DNA of 64,000 bases from Thermococcus sp. 21S7 (GTDB lineage Archaea > Methanobacteriota_B > Thermococci > Thermococcales > Thermococcaceae), in assembly GCF_012027615.1 (NCBI RefSeq), contig NZ_SNUT01000006.1, positions 1 to 64,000 on the forward strand, given 5' to 3'. Within the stretch, counting starts at the first letter, position 1. Each line of letters begins with the position of its first letter. The notes under the pieces were generated by a model. The model saw only the letters and a list, made by a program, of their open reading frames with translations. It ran no database searches and was not told the DNA's origin. Positions 37,175 through 46,758 of the stretch are shown piece by piece. A program made the position numbers and the translations under genes.

Positions 37175-37606
37175 ATGAAGGTGCTTATAGTTATGGGAAG
37201 CAGGAGTGACTCCCATGTGGCGGAGAAGGTTACGGGGGTTCTCGACGAGTTCGGCGTTGAGTACGATGTCGAGGTTGCCTCGGCCCACAGGAATCCAAAA
37301 AAGGTCGAAGAGCTGGCCAAGAAAGACTACGACGTTTTCATAGCAATAGCCGGGCTGAGCGCTGCCCTCCCAGGGGTTATCGCGGCCCACACAGTTAAGC
37401 CGGTTATAGGAGTTCCGGTCTCGGCGAAGCTCAACGGCCTCGATGCCCTTCTCAGCATAGCCCAGATGCCTCCCGGGGTTCCGGTCGCGGCCGTGGGGAT
37501 AGACAACGGGAAGAACGCGGCTTTACTGGCGATTGAAATCCTCGCACTGAAGGACGAGGGACTCAGAAAGAAACTTGAGGAATACAGGGAAAAGATGCGG
37601 GCATGA
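37175..37606 (+). CDS. purE: PurE, carboxyaminoimidazole ribonucleotide mutase / AIR carboxylase
   Basis: Gives CAIR in step six of purine synthesis. The 143-residue protein shows [17 protein letters not shown] (substrate phosphate binding and active-site His), [12 protein letters not shown] and [23 protein letters not shown], closer to the class I type. No purK is in the window, so the carbon source (N5-CAIR or CO2) is open. The upstream palindrome suggests purine control. Confidence 0.95.
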   Translation: MKVLIVMGSRSDSHVAEKVTGVLDEFGVEYDVEVASAHRNPKKVEELAKKDYDVFIAIAGLSAALPGVIAAHTVKPVIGVPVSAKLNGLDALLSIAQMPPGVPVAAVGIDNGKNAALLAIEILALKDEGLRKKLEEYREKMRA

Positions 37607-37736
37607 GCCCGCATCGAGACAATCTCTTATTCTACCCTCACTTTATTTTAGAAACGTCTGATTTAAGCACACATTTCGGAACATTTTAGCCTTTTTAAGT
37701 CTTTCCTTTTTTCATCGAACTGTAACAAGGTGTTAA

Positions 37737-39026
37737 TCAAATGATGTGTTTCCTCCTCTCGTAATCCTGGGAGTGCCACTCAGAGTTCCTGGTCCTGAGC
37801 TCAACCATGTGCGCCACCATCTCGGCACGTCTCTTTGCCTCCCCGATGTCCCTGTCCCACGCGAGCGCAACGCCCAGCCTTCTGCCCGGATACGCTTCCG
37901 GCTTTCCAAAGAGGCGAATCATCGAACTGGGGACGCTCAGGGCCTTAGTTAATCCGCGGAACCTTGGTGAGTATCCGGAAACGTTGGCCTTGATGACGTG
38001 GGTAGCGGCTGGAGTCAGGAGCGGGAACAGGCGGTATTCGTCGACCCATTCTCCGGGAATCGGCAGTCCGAGGACGGCCCTGAGGTGCAGGCCGAACTCA
38101 GAGAAGCCGGTCGGATGGGATGCCAGCGTCACCATTCCGGTATCGTGGGGCCTCGGAGAGACCTCGTTGGCCCAGACTTTGTCGCCCTTCACGAACATCT
38201 CGACGCCGAAAAGACCAAGGCCGCCGAGGACGTCTGTTATGCGCTTCGCTATCCTGTAAACCTCGCGCTCGGCCTTCTCGCTTATCTCCGCAGGCTGCCA
38301 GCTCGCGTGGTAGTCACCGTCAATCTGGTAGTGGCCGACCGGCTTCGGGAAGGTCGTGACTATTTCGCCGTTCTCATCGTAGTGCCTCACAGCAAGCTCT
38401 GTAATCTCGACGTCGAAGTCTATGTGCTCCTCGACGATTATCTTGTCCGCGCTACCGCGGGCCTTCTTCTTGGCCACTTCCCAGGCCTTCGGTACATCCT
38501 CCGGACCTTTCACGAAGTAGGAGCCTTTGCCGGAGGAGCTCATTATCGCCTTGGTGTGGCAGGGGTAGCCTATCCTCTCGCAGGCCTCGTAGAGTTCATC
38601 GAGAGTAGTCGCATAGGCGTAGCGGGAGGTGGGAACCTCCGCCTCCTTCGCGAGGGTTTCCCTCGTCCTCTCCCTGTGCATGGCAATCCAGGTCGCTTTC
38701 GCATTGGGAACGACGAAGTAGCCGTCCTTCTCAAGCTCGAAGAGGGCGTCGAGGTTTATGGCCTCGATCTCCGGGATTATCGCGTCGGGCTTCTCCCTCT
38801 CGACGACGGAGAAGAGGAAGTCCGCGTTCCTCATGTCGCCGACGTAAGAGCGGTGGGCAACCTGCATGGCAGGCGCGTTGGCGTAGCGGTCGACGGCGAT
38901 AACTTCCACACCGAGCCTCTGGGCCTCAATTGCTATCTCCTTTCCCAGCTCGCCGCTTCCGAGAAGGACTATCCTCTGGGCGGAATCGGTCATAGCAGTT
39001 CCGAGTTCATCGCGGGGCTTGATCAT
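37737..39026 (-). CDS. purT: Formate-dependent GAR transformylase PurT
   Basis: Adds formate to GAR with ATP, a folate-independent route in keeping with PurP. Start ATG 39026 (MIKPRDELGTAMTDS), behind GAGGTGATG. The 429-residue ATP-grasp protein has LLGSGELGKEIAIEAQRLGVE, IPEIEAINLDAL, the ATP loop MSSSGKGSYFV, GHYQIDGDYHASWQP and VSPRPHDTGMVTL. The gene converges with purE. Confidence 0.97.
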   Translation of the reverse strand: MIKPRDELGTAMTDSAQRIVLLGSGELGKEIAIEAQRLGVEVIAVDRYANAPAMQVAHRSYVGDMRNADFLFSVVEREKPDAIIPEIEAINLDALFELEKDGYFVVPNAKATWIAMHRERTRETLAKEAEVPTSRYAYATTLDELYEACERIGYPCHTKAIMSSSGKGSYFVKGPEDVPKAWEVAKKKARGSADKIIVEEHIDFDVEITELAVRHYDENGEIVTTFPKPVGHYQIDGDYHASWQPAEISEKAEREVYRIAKRITDVLGGLGLFGVEMFVKGDKVWANEVSPRPHDTGMVTLASHPTGFSEFGLHLRAVLGLPIPGEWVDEYRLFPLLTPAATHVIKANVSGYSPRFRGLTKALSVPSSMIRLFGKPEAYPGRRLGVALAWDRDIGEAKRRAEMVAHMVELRTRNSEWHSQDYERRKHII

Positions 39027-39052
39027 AAACATCACCTCGAAACTCACGGTAT

Positions 39053-39114
39053 TTGACGTTTTAGTGTTAAAAGTCCAAGATATTTAAGGATTTTTTGATA
39101 AGAAAATGGCAAAC
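39053..39114 (-). promoter_or_regulatory. purT promoter with purine-type elements
   Basis: On the plus strand: TTGACGT-TTTA-GTGTTAA (39053-39070), TATA TATTTAAGG (39081-39089), upstream element GAAAATGGCAAAC (39102-39114). It has the clearest set of the three shared parts along with purC. Confidence 0.55.
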
Positions 39115-39392
39115 AGTTTTCCAACCTCGCCAGGATTATGGGAAGTAATCGGTTACTACTGATTAAATTCGTCTTGTTTTGGAACATTTTGGACGTTTAT
39201 ACATCTTGTTTAGGTTGAAAAGTTTTAATATGGCTTATTGACTACCCATGATTGGTGGTTCATTATGTTAGTCCTTGTAGGGGGAGCCATAAAGATGCAT
39301 CACGGGAATACAGAAATCCAGTACGTTACATGGGTACGGTTTCGTGCCACCTCCCTAAACAGGAAGTTCTCAAAGGAGCTAAGGTGAGAGAT

Positions 39393-40361
39393 ATGCGCGG
39401 GCTTAAGTCTATCTCAATCCTCCTTACCTTGCTGTTGGTATTCTCTTTCCCCACAGCAACGGCGGACTGCACGCCTTCCGAGACATATGCCGTACTGTCA
39501 GTTTTTCCTGCCGGGGACTGGCTCCTGATCGTAGTCGGCCACGTGAGCTGGACGTGCGAGATGGTCGCGGGGGAATGGGTGGGCAGGCCCAGTTTGCCGG
39601 ACTCAAACAGGGACTACTACATCCTGACCGATGGAAAGGATGCCTTTCTGCTCGGGAGCGTTAACTCTCTCCTGACCAACACCACCCCCGCAGGCTTCAT
39701 CAACGGGACGCTCTATGTCCTTAGAACGGAAGAGGCCGAGGAGCCCTTCAGGAACGTTACGGTCTCCATAAACGGTGAACCCCACAACTTCACGCTCTTC
39801 AAGCACGTTACGATAACGGAGGTCTACCGCTTTAGGGGCGGATGCTTTGAGATGGTTTCAAGGTGCACCGTCACTTCATACCCAAACGGGACCCTCACCC
39901 GGGCCTGTGAAGGGAAACGGGTAAACGCTTCAGCTTTTGGGCTTCCCGGTGTTCCCCTCCGGGGGAGTCCGGTAAGGTTTGAAGACGGGAAGTTAAGGTT
40001 CGCCCTCGGCGGCAAAGACTGCGTCCTTTTGCCCCCCGCCGGAGCTAATGCCTCCCGTGTAAATTTCACGGCGTTTAAAGCTGCCCGGGGGCCGGTCATA
40101 GTAAACATGGGGCAGGTGGTTCTGCCGGCAGGGAGCAGGATAGAAGACGCCCCTCTCATCTTTGTGCCGGAGGACGGCAGGGCTTCCCCTATCGGAATTT
40201 CACGGGACTTCAGCAGGCTCCTCTGCGGAAGCCCGCAGACAGGGGGCACAAACCCCTCCACTGCCTCGAAAACCACCTCAAAAGAAAAAAGCATCTGTGG
40301 ACCGGGTTTGGTTGTGCTGGCGAGCGTGGCGCTCCTCCTTTTGAGACGCTCACAGAATTAA
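39393..40361 (+). CDS. Surface protein with CGP-CTERM anchor
   Basis: A 322-residue exported protein. I chose ATG 39393 (MRGLKSISILLTLLLVFSF) behind AAGGTGAG, because it opens a signal peptide; the frame runs 47 codons further up with no sense. The C-terminus has a Thr/Ser/Lys linker, then CGPGLVVLASVALLLLRR, the CGP-CTERM sorting signal seen only in Thermococcales, thought to be lipid-modified at its Cys. The body has paired cysteines (GGCFEMVSRC, LTRACEG, GKDCVLL) and no family I know. The 336-base upstream gap (39057-39392) holds the purT promoter and a TATA-like TTTTAATATGG at about 39222. Confidence 0.85.
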   Translation: MRGLKSISILLTLLLVFSFPTATADCTPSETYAVLSVFPAGDWLLIVVGHVSWTCEMVAGEWVGRPSLPDSNRDYYILTDGKDAFLLGSVNSLLTNTTPAGFINGTLYVLRTEEAEEPFRNVTVSINGEPHNFTLFKHVTITEVYRFRGGCFEMVSRCTVTSYPNGTLTRACEGKRVNASAFGLPGVPLRGSPVRFEDGKLRFALGGKDCVLLPPAGANASRVNFTAFKAARGPVIVNMGQVVLPAGSRIEDAPLIFVPEDGRASPIGISRDFSRLLCGSPQTGGTNPSTASKTTSKEKSICGPGLVVLASVALLLLRRSQN

Positions 40362-40375
40362 CATTAATCTGTCTA
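40358..40375 (+). promoter_or_regulatory. Imperfect palindrome upstream of purM
   Basis: TTAACAT-TAAT-CTGTCTA has one perfect arm of the purine-type palindrome and a weaker second arm. It overlaps the stop of the CGP-CTERM gene, about 82 bases before the purM ATG; a TATA box CCTTTTAAGC lies at 40419-40428. Confidence 0.35.
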
Positions 40376-40457
40376 ATTTTTCGGTTGTTATCCAAATTTT
40401 TACCACAAATACGGCAAACCTTTTAAGCTCCCCCTCGAACTCCCACCGGTGATGCTC

Positions 40458-41459
40458 ATGCTGACCTACGCTCAGGCTGGGGTTGACGACGAAAAGACGG
40501 CTGAGGCTCTGAAGGGAATCATTGGACTCGCCAGGGAGACATTCAGGTTCAGAGAGGGCAAAATAGGCGAGCCGAGCGGAATAGGCCACTACGCGGCGCT
40601 TATGGACTTTGGCGAGTTCTACCTCGCCATGACGACGGACGGAGTCGGAACGAAGGTTCTGGTGGCCGAAGCCGTCGGCAAGTTTGACACGATAGGGATA
40701 GACATGATAGCAATGAACGTGAACGACCTCCTCTGCGTTGGCGCCGAGCCTATAGCTCTCGTTGACTATCTCGCCGTAAAAGAGCCGAACGAGAGGGTCT
40801 TTGCGGAGATAGCGAAGGGCCTCTACGCAGGGGCGGAGCAGGCCGGAATAGCGATAGTCGGAGGGGAAACAGCGGTGATGCCCGACCTGATAAACGGCTT
40901 CGACCTGGCCGGCACTGCCATCGGAACCGTCGGGAAGGGAAAGGTAATAACCGGCGAGAGGATACGGCCAGGGGACGCGGTCATCGGGATCGCCAGCTCG
41001 GGAATACACTCCAACGGTCTGACCCTGGCGAGAAAGCTCCTCATTCCCAAATACGGCCTTGACTACGAATACGAGGGAAGAAAGCTCTGGGAGTGGCTTC
41101 TGGAGCCGACGAGAATTTACGTCAAAGCGGTTCTTGAGCTGCTCGAAAAGGTGGAGATTCACGGATTGGCTCACATCACCGGCGGCGGACTGACCAACCT
41201 GAAGCGCCTCACGAACTACGGCTTCTCCATTGAGATGCCGCCCGTTGAAGGGATATTCAGACTCATCCACGAAAACGGAGTCCCCCTTGAGGAGATGTTC
41301 CGGGTCTTCAACATGGGGGTTGGTATGATAGCTGTAGTGCCGGGGGAGGAGAGGGAAGAAGCCCTGGAAATCCTCGGTAGGCACTTTGAGGCTTTTGAGC
41401 TTGGAACCGTCATGGAGGAACCGGGGATAGTCGTGAAGAACTACGGAATTGTTTATTAG
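40458..41459 (+). CDS. purM: AIR synthetase PurM
   Basis: Closes the imidazole ring of FGAM to AIR. ATG 40458 ([20 protein letters not shown]) lies behind GGTGATGCTC; the frame begins at GTG 40449. The 333-residue protein shows [49 protein letters not shown] and [12 protein letters not shown]. It is transcribed alone on the plus strand. Confidence 0.97.
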   Translation: MLTYAQAGVDDEKTAEALKGIIGLARETFRFREGKIGEPSGIGHYAALMDFGEFYLAMTTDGVGTKVLVAEAVGKFDTIGIDMIAMNVNDLLCVGAEPIALVDYLAVKEPNERVFAEIAKGLYAGAEQAGIAIVGGETAVMPDLINGFDLAGTAIGTVGKGKVITGERIRPGDAVIGIASSGIHSNGLTLARKLLIPKYGLDYEYEGRKLWEWLLEPTRIYVKAVLELLEKVEIHGLAHITGGGLTNLKRLTNYGFSIEMPPVEGIFRLIHENGVPLEEMFRVFNMGVGMIAVVPGEEREEALEILGRHFEAFELGTVMEEPGIVVKNYGIVY

Positions 41460-41489
41460 GTTGTAACTTTTGGTGTTTTGTTTTGCGTA

Positions 41490-41690
41490 ATTTTTATTAT
41501 TTAGGTTGTATTTTAAGGTGGCGTGGCAGTCTCCGATATGTGGGGTCGTTAAGCCCGAATGGGGACTGGCCAACCCGAAGATGTGGGAAATCACCGTTCC
41601 CCCCGAAAGCTAGCCAATGAAGACAGGAGGCTGGAAGGTTAGCCGTAACAGGGCACACAAAGTTTATACAAGTTACGGCTGACAGAACGG
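41490..41690 (+). other. Structured intergenic region of unknown nature, possible small RNA
   Basis: A TATA-like GTATTTTAAGG at 41509-41519 precedes GC-rich sequence with several stems: GGGGA (41561-41565)/TTCCCC (41597-41602), GCTAGCC (41609-41615)/GGTTAGC (41637-41643), and AGCCGTAAC (41641-41649)/GTTACGGCT (41672-41680), the last two being alternatives. A 25-codon ORF from a GTG ends at 41612 (VKPEWGLANPKMWEITVPPES). Either a small structured RNA or a decayed gene end; I could not place it in a known class. Confidence 0.35.
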
Positions 41691-41731
41691 TAAGGCTTTA
41701 AGCCCCCTTTCAAACTTTTCTTGGTGGTCAC

Positions 41732-41902
41732 ATGGAGCTCACAGTGAAGAGGAAGGCGTTCCTTGAGAACCTGCCGGAGCTGGTGGAAAAGGCAGTAAGC
41801 GAGTACGGAACCCGGCTGAGGAAAATAGTGATAGAGGAAGACGAAAAGGGCTGCTACACGGTTCTCGTAACCTATGAGTCCGGCTTCAGGCCTCCCCGGT
41901 GA
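41732..41902 (+). CDS. Small 56-aa protein between purM and purC
   Basis: ATG 41732 starts MELTVKRKAFLENLPELVEKA and the ORF ends SGFRPPR at 41902. A promoter GCTTTAAGC lies at 41694-41702 and GGTGGT is an acceptable ribosome binding site. The composition is that of a soluble archaeal protein with one helix and two strands (RKIVIEEDEKGCYTVLVTYES). It overlaps the convergent purC end by 17 bases. No family recognised. Confidence 0.6.
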   Translation: MELTVKRKAFLENLPELVEKAVSEYGTRLRKIVIEEDEKGCYTVLVTYESGFRPPR

Positions 41903-42581
41903 GGCGCTTGTATAGCTCTTCGTAGGCGTTTATCAGGTCGCCTTTATCAAACCTGAAGACGTCCTTGTCGAGGCTCTTCTTCGTCTTGGCGTCCCAGAAG
42001 CGGCAGGTGTCCGGGCTTATCTCGTCGCCGAGGATTATCTCGCCCCGCTCGTTCTTTCCGAACTCCAGCTTGAAGTCGACCAGGATTATTCCGCGCTCGG
42101 CAAAGTACTCCCTGAGAACCTCGTTCACCTTGAGGGCTATGCGCTCCATCTCCCTTATCTCGCCCTCGCTTATTCCGAGAACCCTCGCGTGGTGGTGGTT
42201 TATCATGGGGTCGCCGAGGCTGTCGTCCTTGTAGTAGAGCTCGACTATCGGCTCCGGCAGTTCGGTTCCCTCCTCAAGGGGAAGGCGCTTCTTCAGGCTA
42301 CCGGCAACCACGTTTCTGACGACGACCTCAACGGGATACATCTTGAGCCGCTCAACGATGAGCCTGTTGTCGCCGGCGACGCCGATGAAGTGGGTCTTGA
42401 CACCCCTCTCCTCAAGGACTTTGAAAAGAACCGCGCTGATCTGGGCGTTGAGCCAGCCCTTGCCTTTGAACTGGGCCTTCTTCTTGCCATCAAAGGCCGT
42501 CGCATCGTCCTTGAACTCCATGATAACCTTTCCATCGTCGAGCGGAATAACCTTTTTGGCCTTACCTTCGTAAACCTGCAT
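41886..42581 (-). CDS. purC: SAICAR synthetase PurC
   Basis: Condenses CAIR with aspartate. ATG 42581 (MQVYEGKAKKVIPLDDGKV) behind GGTGAAGCCC; the frame extends 18 codons upstream through the promoter. The 231-residue protein has FKDDATAFDGKKKAQF, VVRNVVAGSLKKRLPLEEG, LVDFKLEFG and GDEISPDTCRFWD. It is divergent from purF. Confidence 0.97.
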   Translation of the reverse strand: MQVYEGKAKKVIPLDDGKVIMEFKDDATAFDGKKKAQFKGKGWLNAQISAVLFKVLEERGVKTHFIGVAGDNRLIVERLKMYPVEVVVRNVVAGSLKKRLPLEEGTELPEPIVELYYKDDSLGDPMINHHHARVLGISEGEIREMERIALKVNEVLREYFAERGIILVDFKLEFGKNERGEIILGDEISPDTCRFWDAKTKKSLDKDVFRFDKGDLINAYEELYKRLTGEA

Positions 42582-42586
42582 GGGCT

Positions 42587-42649
42587 TCACCACGTTTGTG
42601 TAAAATTTTGGGCTATTTAAGGATTGTTTTATCATAAAAATGGCAAAAC
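42587..42649 (-). promoter_or_regulatory. purC promoter with purine-type elements
   Basis: On the plus strand: TCACCAC-GTTT-GTGTAAA (42587-42604), TATA TATTTAAGG (42614-42622), upstream element AAAAATGGCAAAAC (42636-42649). From TTTAAG to ATGGC it is 24 bases, as in purD and purL (23 in purT). Confidence 0.55.
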
Positions 42650-42705
42650 ATGGGCAAAGCTTTTAAACATAATTCTCTAAAATATGGCGTCAACACTTGA
42701 GATTA

Positions 42706-42723
42706 TTAACATATTTATGTCAA
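42706..42723 (+). promoter_or_regulatory. Palindrome upstream of purF
   Basis: TTAACAT-ATTT-ATGTCAA matches the purE palindrome in 6 of 7 bases of the right arm and the whole left arm. It ends 19 bases before the purF ATG, so a bound protein would cover the start-site region if the TATA box is CTAAAATATGG at about 42678. Confidence 0.5.
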
Positions 42724-42742
42724 TAGGCTGGCGGGGTTCGTC

Positions 42743-44077
42743 ATGAGGGAGAAGTGCGGAGTCTTTGCAGCGGTTACCGAAAACGCGCCCAGAAAAGCCT
42801 ACTACGCGCTGATAGCACTGCAGCACAGGGGACAAGAGAGTGCCGGAATAAGCGTCTGGAAGCACAGGATAAGAACGGTGACAGGACGCGGACTCGTCTC
42901 GGAGGTTTTCAGGAACGGTGAGATAGCCAAGCTGAGATCCAAGGTTGCAATAGCCCACGTCCGCTACTCAACCTCCGGTTCCCTCACGGAAACCCAGCCG
43001 CTGGAGACGGGCTGCTGCGGGAAGAGAATAGCCGTCGCTCACAACGGGACCCTCACGAATTTCCTCCCCCTCAGGAGGCACTACGAACGGCTGGGAGTCA
43101 AGTTCGGACACTCGGTTGATTCCGAGTTGCTGGGGATTTCTTTTCTGTGGCATCTCAACGAAACCGGCGACGAGTTCGAGGCTATGCGGGAAGTTTTCAG
43201 TGAGGTCAAGGGGGCCTACTCCGTGGCTCTCCTCTTCGACGGGAAGATACTCGTGGCGAGGGATCCTGTCGGCTTCAGGCCGCTCAGCTACGGGACAGGA
43301 GACGGCCACTATTTTGCATCCGAGGATTCCGCACTGAGGCTCTTCGTGGAAGATGTGAGGGACGTCAGGCCCGGAGAGGTTTTCCTTCTCTCGGAAGGCG
43401 GGGTTGAAAACAGGGTGCTCGCCACTGAAAAACGCCACGGCTGTGTCTTTGAGTACATATACTTCGCCCGTCCGGACAGCACGATAGACGGGGTCAGCGT
43501 ATACAATGCCAGGGTCAGGATGGGCCGCGAGCTTGCGAGTGAGAGCCCTGCGGATGGGGATGTTGTGATAGCAGTTCCGGATTCTGGAAGGGCCGCGGCA
43601 CTCGGTTTCTCCCAGGTCAGCGGGATTCCCTACTCCGAGGGACTCATAAAGAACCGCTACATAGGAAGGACTTTCATAACTCCCGGCCAGTTCTACCGCG
43701 AGCTGAAGGTTAAGCTCAAGCTCTCCCCGGTGAGGGAAGTCGTAGAAGGAAAGAGCGTTGTGCTGGTTGACGATTCAATAGTCAGGGGGACGACTATGAA
43801 GCGCATCGTCGCCATGCTGAGGGGGGCGGGCGCGAGGGAGGTGCACGTGAGGATCGCCTCACCTCCGATAAGACATCCCTGCTACATGGGCATAGACATC
43901 CCGACGAGACACGAGCTCATAGCGGCCTTTGGAAGCGTCGAGAAGGTGAGGGACGCAATAGGCGCCGACAGTTTGGCCTACCTAAGCGTCGATGGGCTGA
44001 AAAAAGCCGTAGGAAGGAAAGACCTCTGCCTGGCGTGCCTCACCGGCGAGTATCCTGAGTGGGCCTTCCGTTTCTGA
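42743..44077 (+). CDS. purF: Amidophosphoribosyltransferase PurF
   Basis: First committed step: PRPP plus glutamine to phosphoribosylamine. The 444-residue protein begins MREKCGVFA, so four residues must be removed to free the catalytic Cys5. Recognisable parts are [31 protein letters not shown] and the PRPP loop [16 protein letters not shown]. Four Cys in the places of the Bacillus enzyme's Fe-S ligands ([22 protein letters not shown]) suggest a 4Fe-4S cluster. The last 38 bases overlap the formate dehydrogenase gene. Confidence 0.96.
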   Translation: MREKCGVFAAVTENAPRKAYYALIALQHRGQESAGISVWKHRIRTVTGRGLVSEVFRNGEIAKLRSKVAIAHVRYSTSGSLTETQPLETGCCGKRIAVAHNGTLTNFLPLRRHYERLGVKFGHSVDSELLGISFLWHLNETGDEFEAMREVFSEVKGAYSVALLFDGKILVARDPVGFRPLSYGTGDGHYFASEDSALRLFVEDVRDVRPGEVFLLSEGGVENRVLATEKRHGCVFEYIYFARPDSTIDGVSVYNARVRMGRELASESPADGDVVIAVPDSGRAAALGFSQVSGIPYSEGLIKNRYIGRTFITPGQFYRELKVKLKLSPVREVVEGKSVVLVDDSIVRGTTMKRIVAMLRGAGAREVHVRIASPPIRHPCYMGIDIPTRHELIAAFGSVEKVRDAIGADSLAYLSVDGLKKAVGRKDLCLACLTGEYPEWAFRF

Positions 44078-46061
44078 ACTTCCTCACTTTGGCGGCCGAG
44101 AACTTGAATTCGGGCGTTCCTGCCTTGTTAAGGGCCTCGCTCGTCAGTCTGTTGGCCTTGAAGTGGAAGGGAATCGCCACGACTCCAGGGGGAATTCCAC
44201 CGAGCTTCGCCCTCATGTGCACCCTGCCGCGCCTCGTTTCTATCTCCACCCAATCCCCCTCGGCGATGCCGAGCTTCCGGGCGTCCATGGCGTTCATAAA
44301 GACCCTGGGCTCACCCATGAACCTGACCAGCGAAGGGCTCCTAAGGGTCATCTCCCCGGTGTTGTAGTGACTTATGAGCCTCACAGTCGTCAGTATGAAG
44401 GGATACTCGGAATCCGGCTTCTCCCACGGCGATATTCTCTCCACCGCTATGAGCCTGGCCTTTCCGTCGGGGGTTGCGAACTCCCAGGTGTGGAGCCGCT
44501 TCCTCGGCAGAAAGATGCCCTCTCCAGCCTTCAGTTCTTCAACACTCCTGTCCTCCAGCTCTGGGAACAGACGGAAGTACTCGGCTGTTATCTCCTCGAC
44601 CGAGCGGTAGTCAAAACCAGGGAGTCCCAGGGCCCTGCCGAGCATCGTCAGAATCTCCCAGTCGGGCTTCGAGTCGGCGTAGGGCTCGCAGACCTTGTGG
44701 CTCCACTGGATTCTTCTCTCACTGTTCATGTAGGAGCCGTCCTTCTCGCAGAAGGCACTGGCCGGAAGGATGTAGTGGGCGTAGCGGGCAGTTCTCGTCA
44801 TGAATATGTCCTGGACGACGAGCAGGTCGAGCTTTCTCAGCGCCCCCCTAACGCGGGTGAAGTTCGCCTCGCTGACGGCCGGGTTCTCACCGACGATGTA
44901 GAGCGCCCTAACGTCGCCGCTTTCGACGGCATCCCACAGCTCCGTGAGGTAGAGACCGCGCTCCGTTGGAAGGTCTTCCACACCCCATATCTTGGCCACG
45001 CGCTTTCTGAAGCGCTCATCCGTGAGGGGAACGTAGCCGGGCAGAAACTCGCTGAGCGCCCCCATGTATGCCGCACCCTGGACGTTGTTCTGGCCGCGCA
45101 TCGGGTAAAGTCCGCCTTTTTCACCGATGTATCCGAGGAGCAGGGCGAGGTCTATGACGGCCAGAACGTTCTCCACCCCGGAGACGTGCTGAGTGAGGCC
45201 CATTCCCCACATTATCGCACCGCTCCTGGCGAGGGCAAAGGTTCTCGCGACCTCCCTAATCAGTTCAGCCGAAATCCCCGCAACCTTCTCGGCGTATTCG
45301 GGCGTGTACTTCCTCACGGCCATTCGTATCTCGGAGAACCCCCTCGTCCTCGTCCTTATGAACTCGTCATCGTAGAGCTCCTCCCGGATGATCACGTGCA
45401 TCATCGCGTTGGCCAGAGCTATGTCGGTTCCAGGGCGGATGATGAGGCCATAATCCGCGAAGGCCATCGTTCTGGTTTCCCTGACATCAACAACGATTAT
45501 CTTTGCCCCCCTCCTCTTCGCCCTGAGGATGTAATCCATCACAACGGGGTGGGTTTCGGCGGGGTTGTACCCCCAGATGAGTATAACCCCGAATCTCTCC
45601 AGGTCCTCGTACGGGTTGGTCTGTGCCCCCGCCCCAACGGCCATCTTGAGGGCGTGAACACTCGCTTCATGGCAGAGCCTCGCGCAGTTGTCGATGTTGT
45701 TGGTGCCGAAGAGTCTCGCCATCTTCTGAAGCAGGTAGTTCTCCTCGTTGCTAACCTTGGAGGATGCTATGAACGCCACGGCGTCGGGGCCGTACAGCTC
45801 GCGAATTTCGAGGAGCTTGCTGGATATATCATCAATCGCCTGCCCCCAGCTTACCGGCTTTATCCTGGCCCCCTCACGCCTCAGGGGACGCTTGAGCCTG
45901 TCATTCGAGAGAACGAACTCGGTTGCGTGGAGCCCCTTTGGGCACAGCTTTCCCCGATTCGGTTCGCCCTTGTGCGGCTTTACCCTCATCGTACCGGGGT
46001 CAACGAGAAGCCTGCAACCAAAGCCACAGTACGGACACACGACCGTCTTGAACTCGCTCAC
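44040..46061 (-). CDS. fdhA: Formate dehydrogenase alpha subunit (molybdopterin/tungstopterin, Cys form)
   Basis: Oxidises formate to CO2 at a bis-pterin Mo/W centre. GTG 46061 ([19 protein letters not shown]) behind GGTGGT is the best start; the open frame adds 24 hydrophobic codons upstream. The 673-residue protein has the 4Fe-4S set Cys9, 12, 16 and 40, and Cys130-His131 in [11 protein letters not shown], the place of selenocysteine in the E. coli enzyme. No electron-transfer or hydrogenase subunits are adjacent, so its partner must lie elsewhere. Other members of this family are not formate-specific; substrate is inferred. Confidence 0.88.
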   Translation of the reverse strand: MSEFKTVVCPYCGFGCRLLVDPGTMRVKPHKGEPNRGKLCPKGLHATEFVLSNDRLKRPLRREGARIKPVSWGQAIDDISSKLLEIRELYGPDAVAFIASSKVSNEENYLLQKMARLFGTNNIDNCARLCHEASVHALKMAVGAGAQTNPYEDLERFGVILIWGYNPAETHPVVMDYILRAKRRGAKIIVVDVRETRTMAFADYGLIIRPGTDIALANAMMHVIIREELYDDEFIRTRTRGFSEIRMAVRKYTPEYAEKVAGISAELIREVARTFALARSGAIMWGMGLTQHVSGVENVLAVIDLALLLGYIGEKGGLYPMRGQNNVQGAAYMGALSEFLPGYVPLTDERFRKRVAKIWGVEDLPTERGLYLTELWDAVESGDVRALYIVGENPAVSEANFTRVRGALRKLDLLVVQDIFMTRTARYAHYILPASAFCEKDGSYMNSERRIQWSHKVCEPYADSKPDWEILTMLGRALGLPGFDYRSVEEITAEYFRLFPELEDRSVEELKAGEGIFLPRKRLHTWEFATPDGKARLIAVERISPWEKPDSEYPFILTTVRLISHYNTGEMTLRSPSLVRFMGEPRVFMNAMDARKLGIAEGDWVEIETRRGRVHMRAKLGGIPPGVVAIPFHFKANRLTSEALNKAGTPEFKFSAAKVRKFRNGRPTQDTRR

Positions 46062-46134
46062 GCTACCACCTATGAACAGATATATGGCAAAAATAAAAAG
46101 TTTTCCAGACAAAATTGATGAAAAAATGTTCAAA

Positions 46135-46734
46135 CTAGAGGGCCTTTTTCAGGAGGTATTCATGCAGCGCCGTGCTCTCGGTTAGCTCCGGATGGAACGC
46201 CAGACCAATGATGCTCCCCTGCTCAACGCCGACTACCTCCTCACCGTGCCAGGCTATTGGTTTGACCTCATCGCTCAGAAGCCCGACTATCTTTGGAGCA
46301 CGTATAAAGACACCCGGGAAAGGTTCATCGCTGAAGGACAGCTTTAACGGGACCTCAAAACTGTCAACCTGTCTGCCGTAGGCATTTCTATTAACCCTGA
46401 CGTCGAGGAGCCCCAGAAAGCGCTGCCCCTCAACGGCCCCTTCAACCTTCTTTGCAAGGAGAATTAAACCCGCACAGGTGCCCATTATTGGAAGCCCTTC
46501 CTCACCGAGCTTCATAACCGGCTCAAAGAGACCGTTTTTCTGCATCAGCCGAGATATGGTCGTGCTCTCCCCCCCTGGCAGGATTATCGCATCAATGGCA
46601 TTCAACTGCTCCGGCCTCTTCAACCAGAATACCTCCCCCTCAACGCCGAGCTTCTCAAAGGCCCTCTTCACCGCCTCGATGTGCTCGCCAACCGCCCCCT
46701 GAAGGCCAATAACTCCGACTTTAAGCACATTCAC
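46135..46734 (-). CDS. pdxT: Pyridoxal 5'-phosphate synthase glutaminase subunit PdxT
   Basis: Provides ammonia to PdxS. The 199-residue protein starts at GTG 46734 (or GTG 46728) behind GGGGGT: KVGVIGLQGAVGEHIEAV, GGESTTISRL, GTCAGLILLAKK (nucleophile Cys) and LAFHPELTES with the His-Glu pair. It follows pdxS by 24 bases in one operon. Confidence 0.97.
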   Translation of the reverse strand: MNVLKVGVIGLQGAVGEHIEAVKRAFEKLGVEGEVFWLKRPEQLNAIDAIILPGGESTTISRLMQKNGLFEPVMKLGEEGLPIMGTCAGLILLAKKVEGAVEGQRFLGLLDVRVNRNAYGRQVDSFEVPLKLSFSDEPFPGVFIRAPKIVGLLSDEVKPIAWHGEEVVGVEQGSIIGLAFHPELTESTALHEYLLKKAL

Positions 46735-46758
46735 ACCCCCAGAAATAGAGGAAAAAGC

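Noticed and set aside
37998-39056. A 352-codon plus-strand frame opposite purT
   Set aside because: Antisense shadow of a certain gene; composition is biased (Gly, Arg, Leu, Val) and it runs into the purT promoter.
41609-41652. Stem GCTAGCC/GGTTAGC followed by ACA, considered as an H/ACA guide RNA
   Set aside because: The interior is too short for an upper stem, guide pocket and kink-turn.
46075-46105. ATGGCAAAA upstream of the formate dehydrogenase gene, like the purine element
   Set aside because: It lies on the gene side of the TATA box and without the palindrome, so position and context differ from the purine promoters.
44163-46118. A 651-codon plus-strand frame opposite fdhA
   Set aside because: Antisense shadow; the minus strand has conserved Fe-S and pterin motifs over its whole length.
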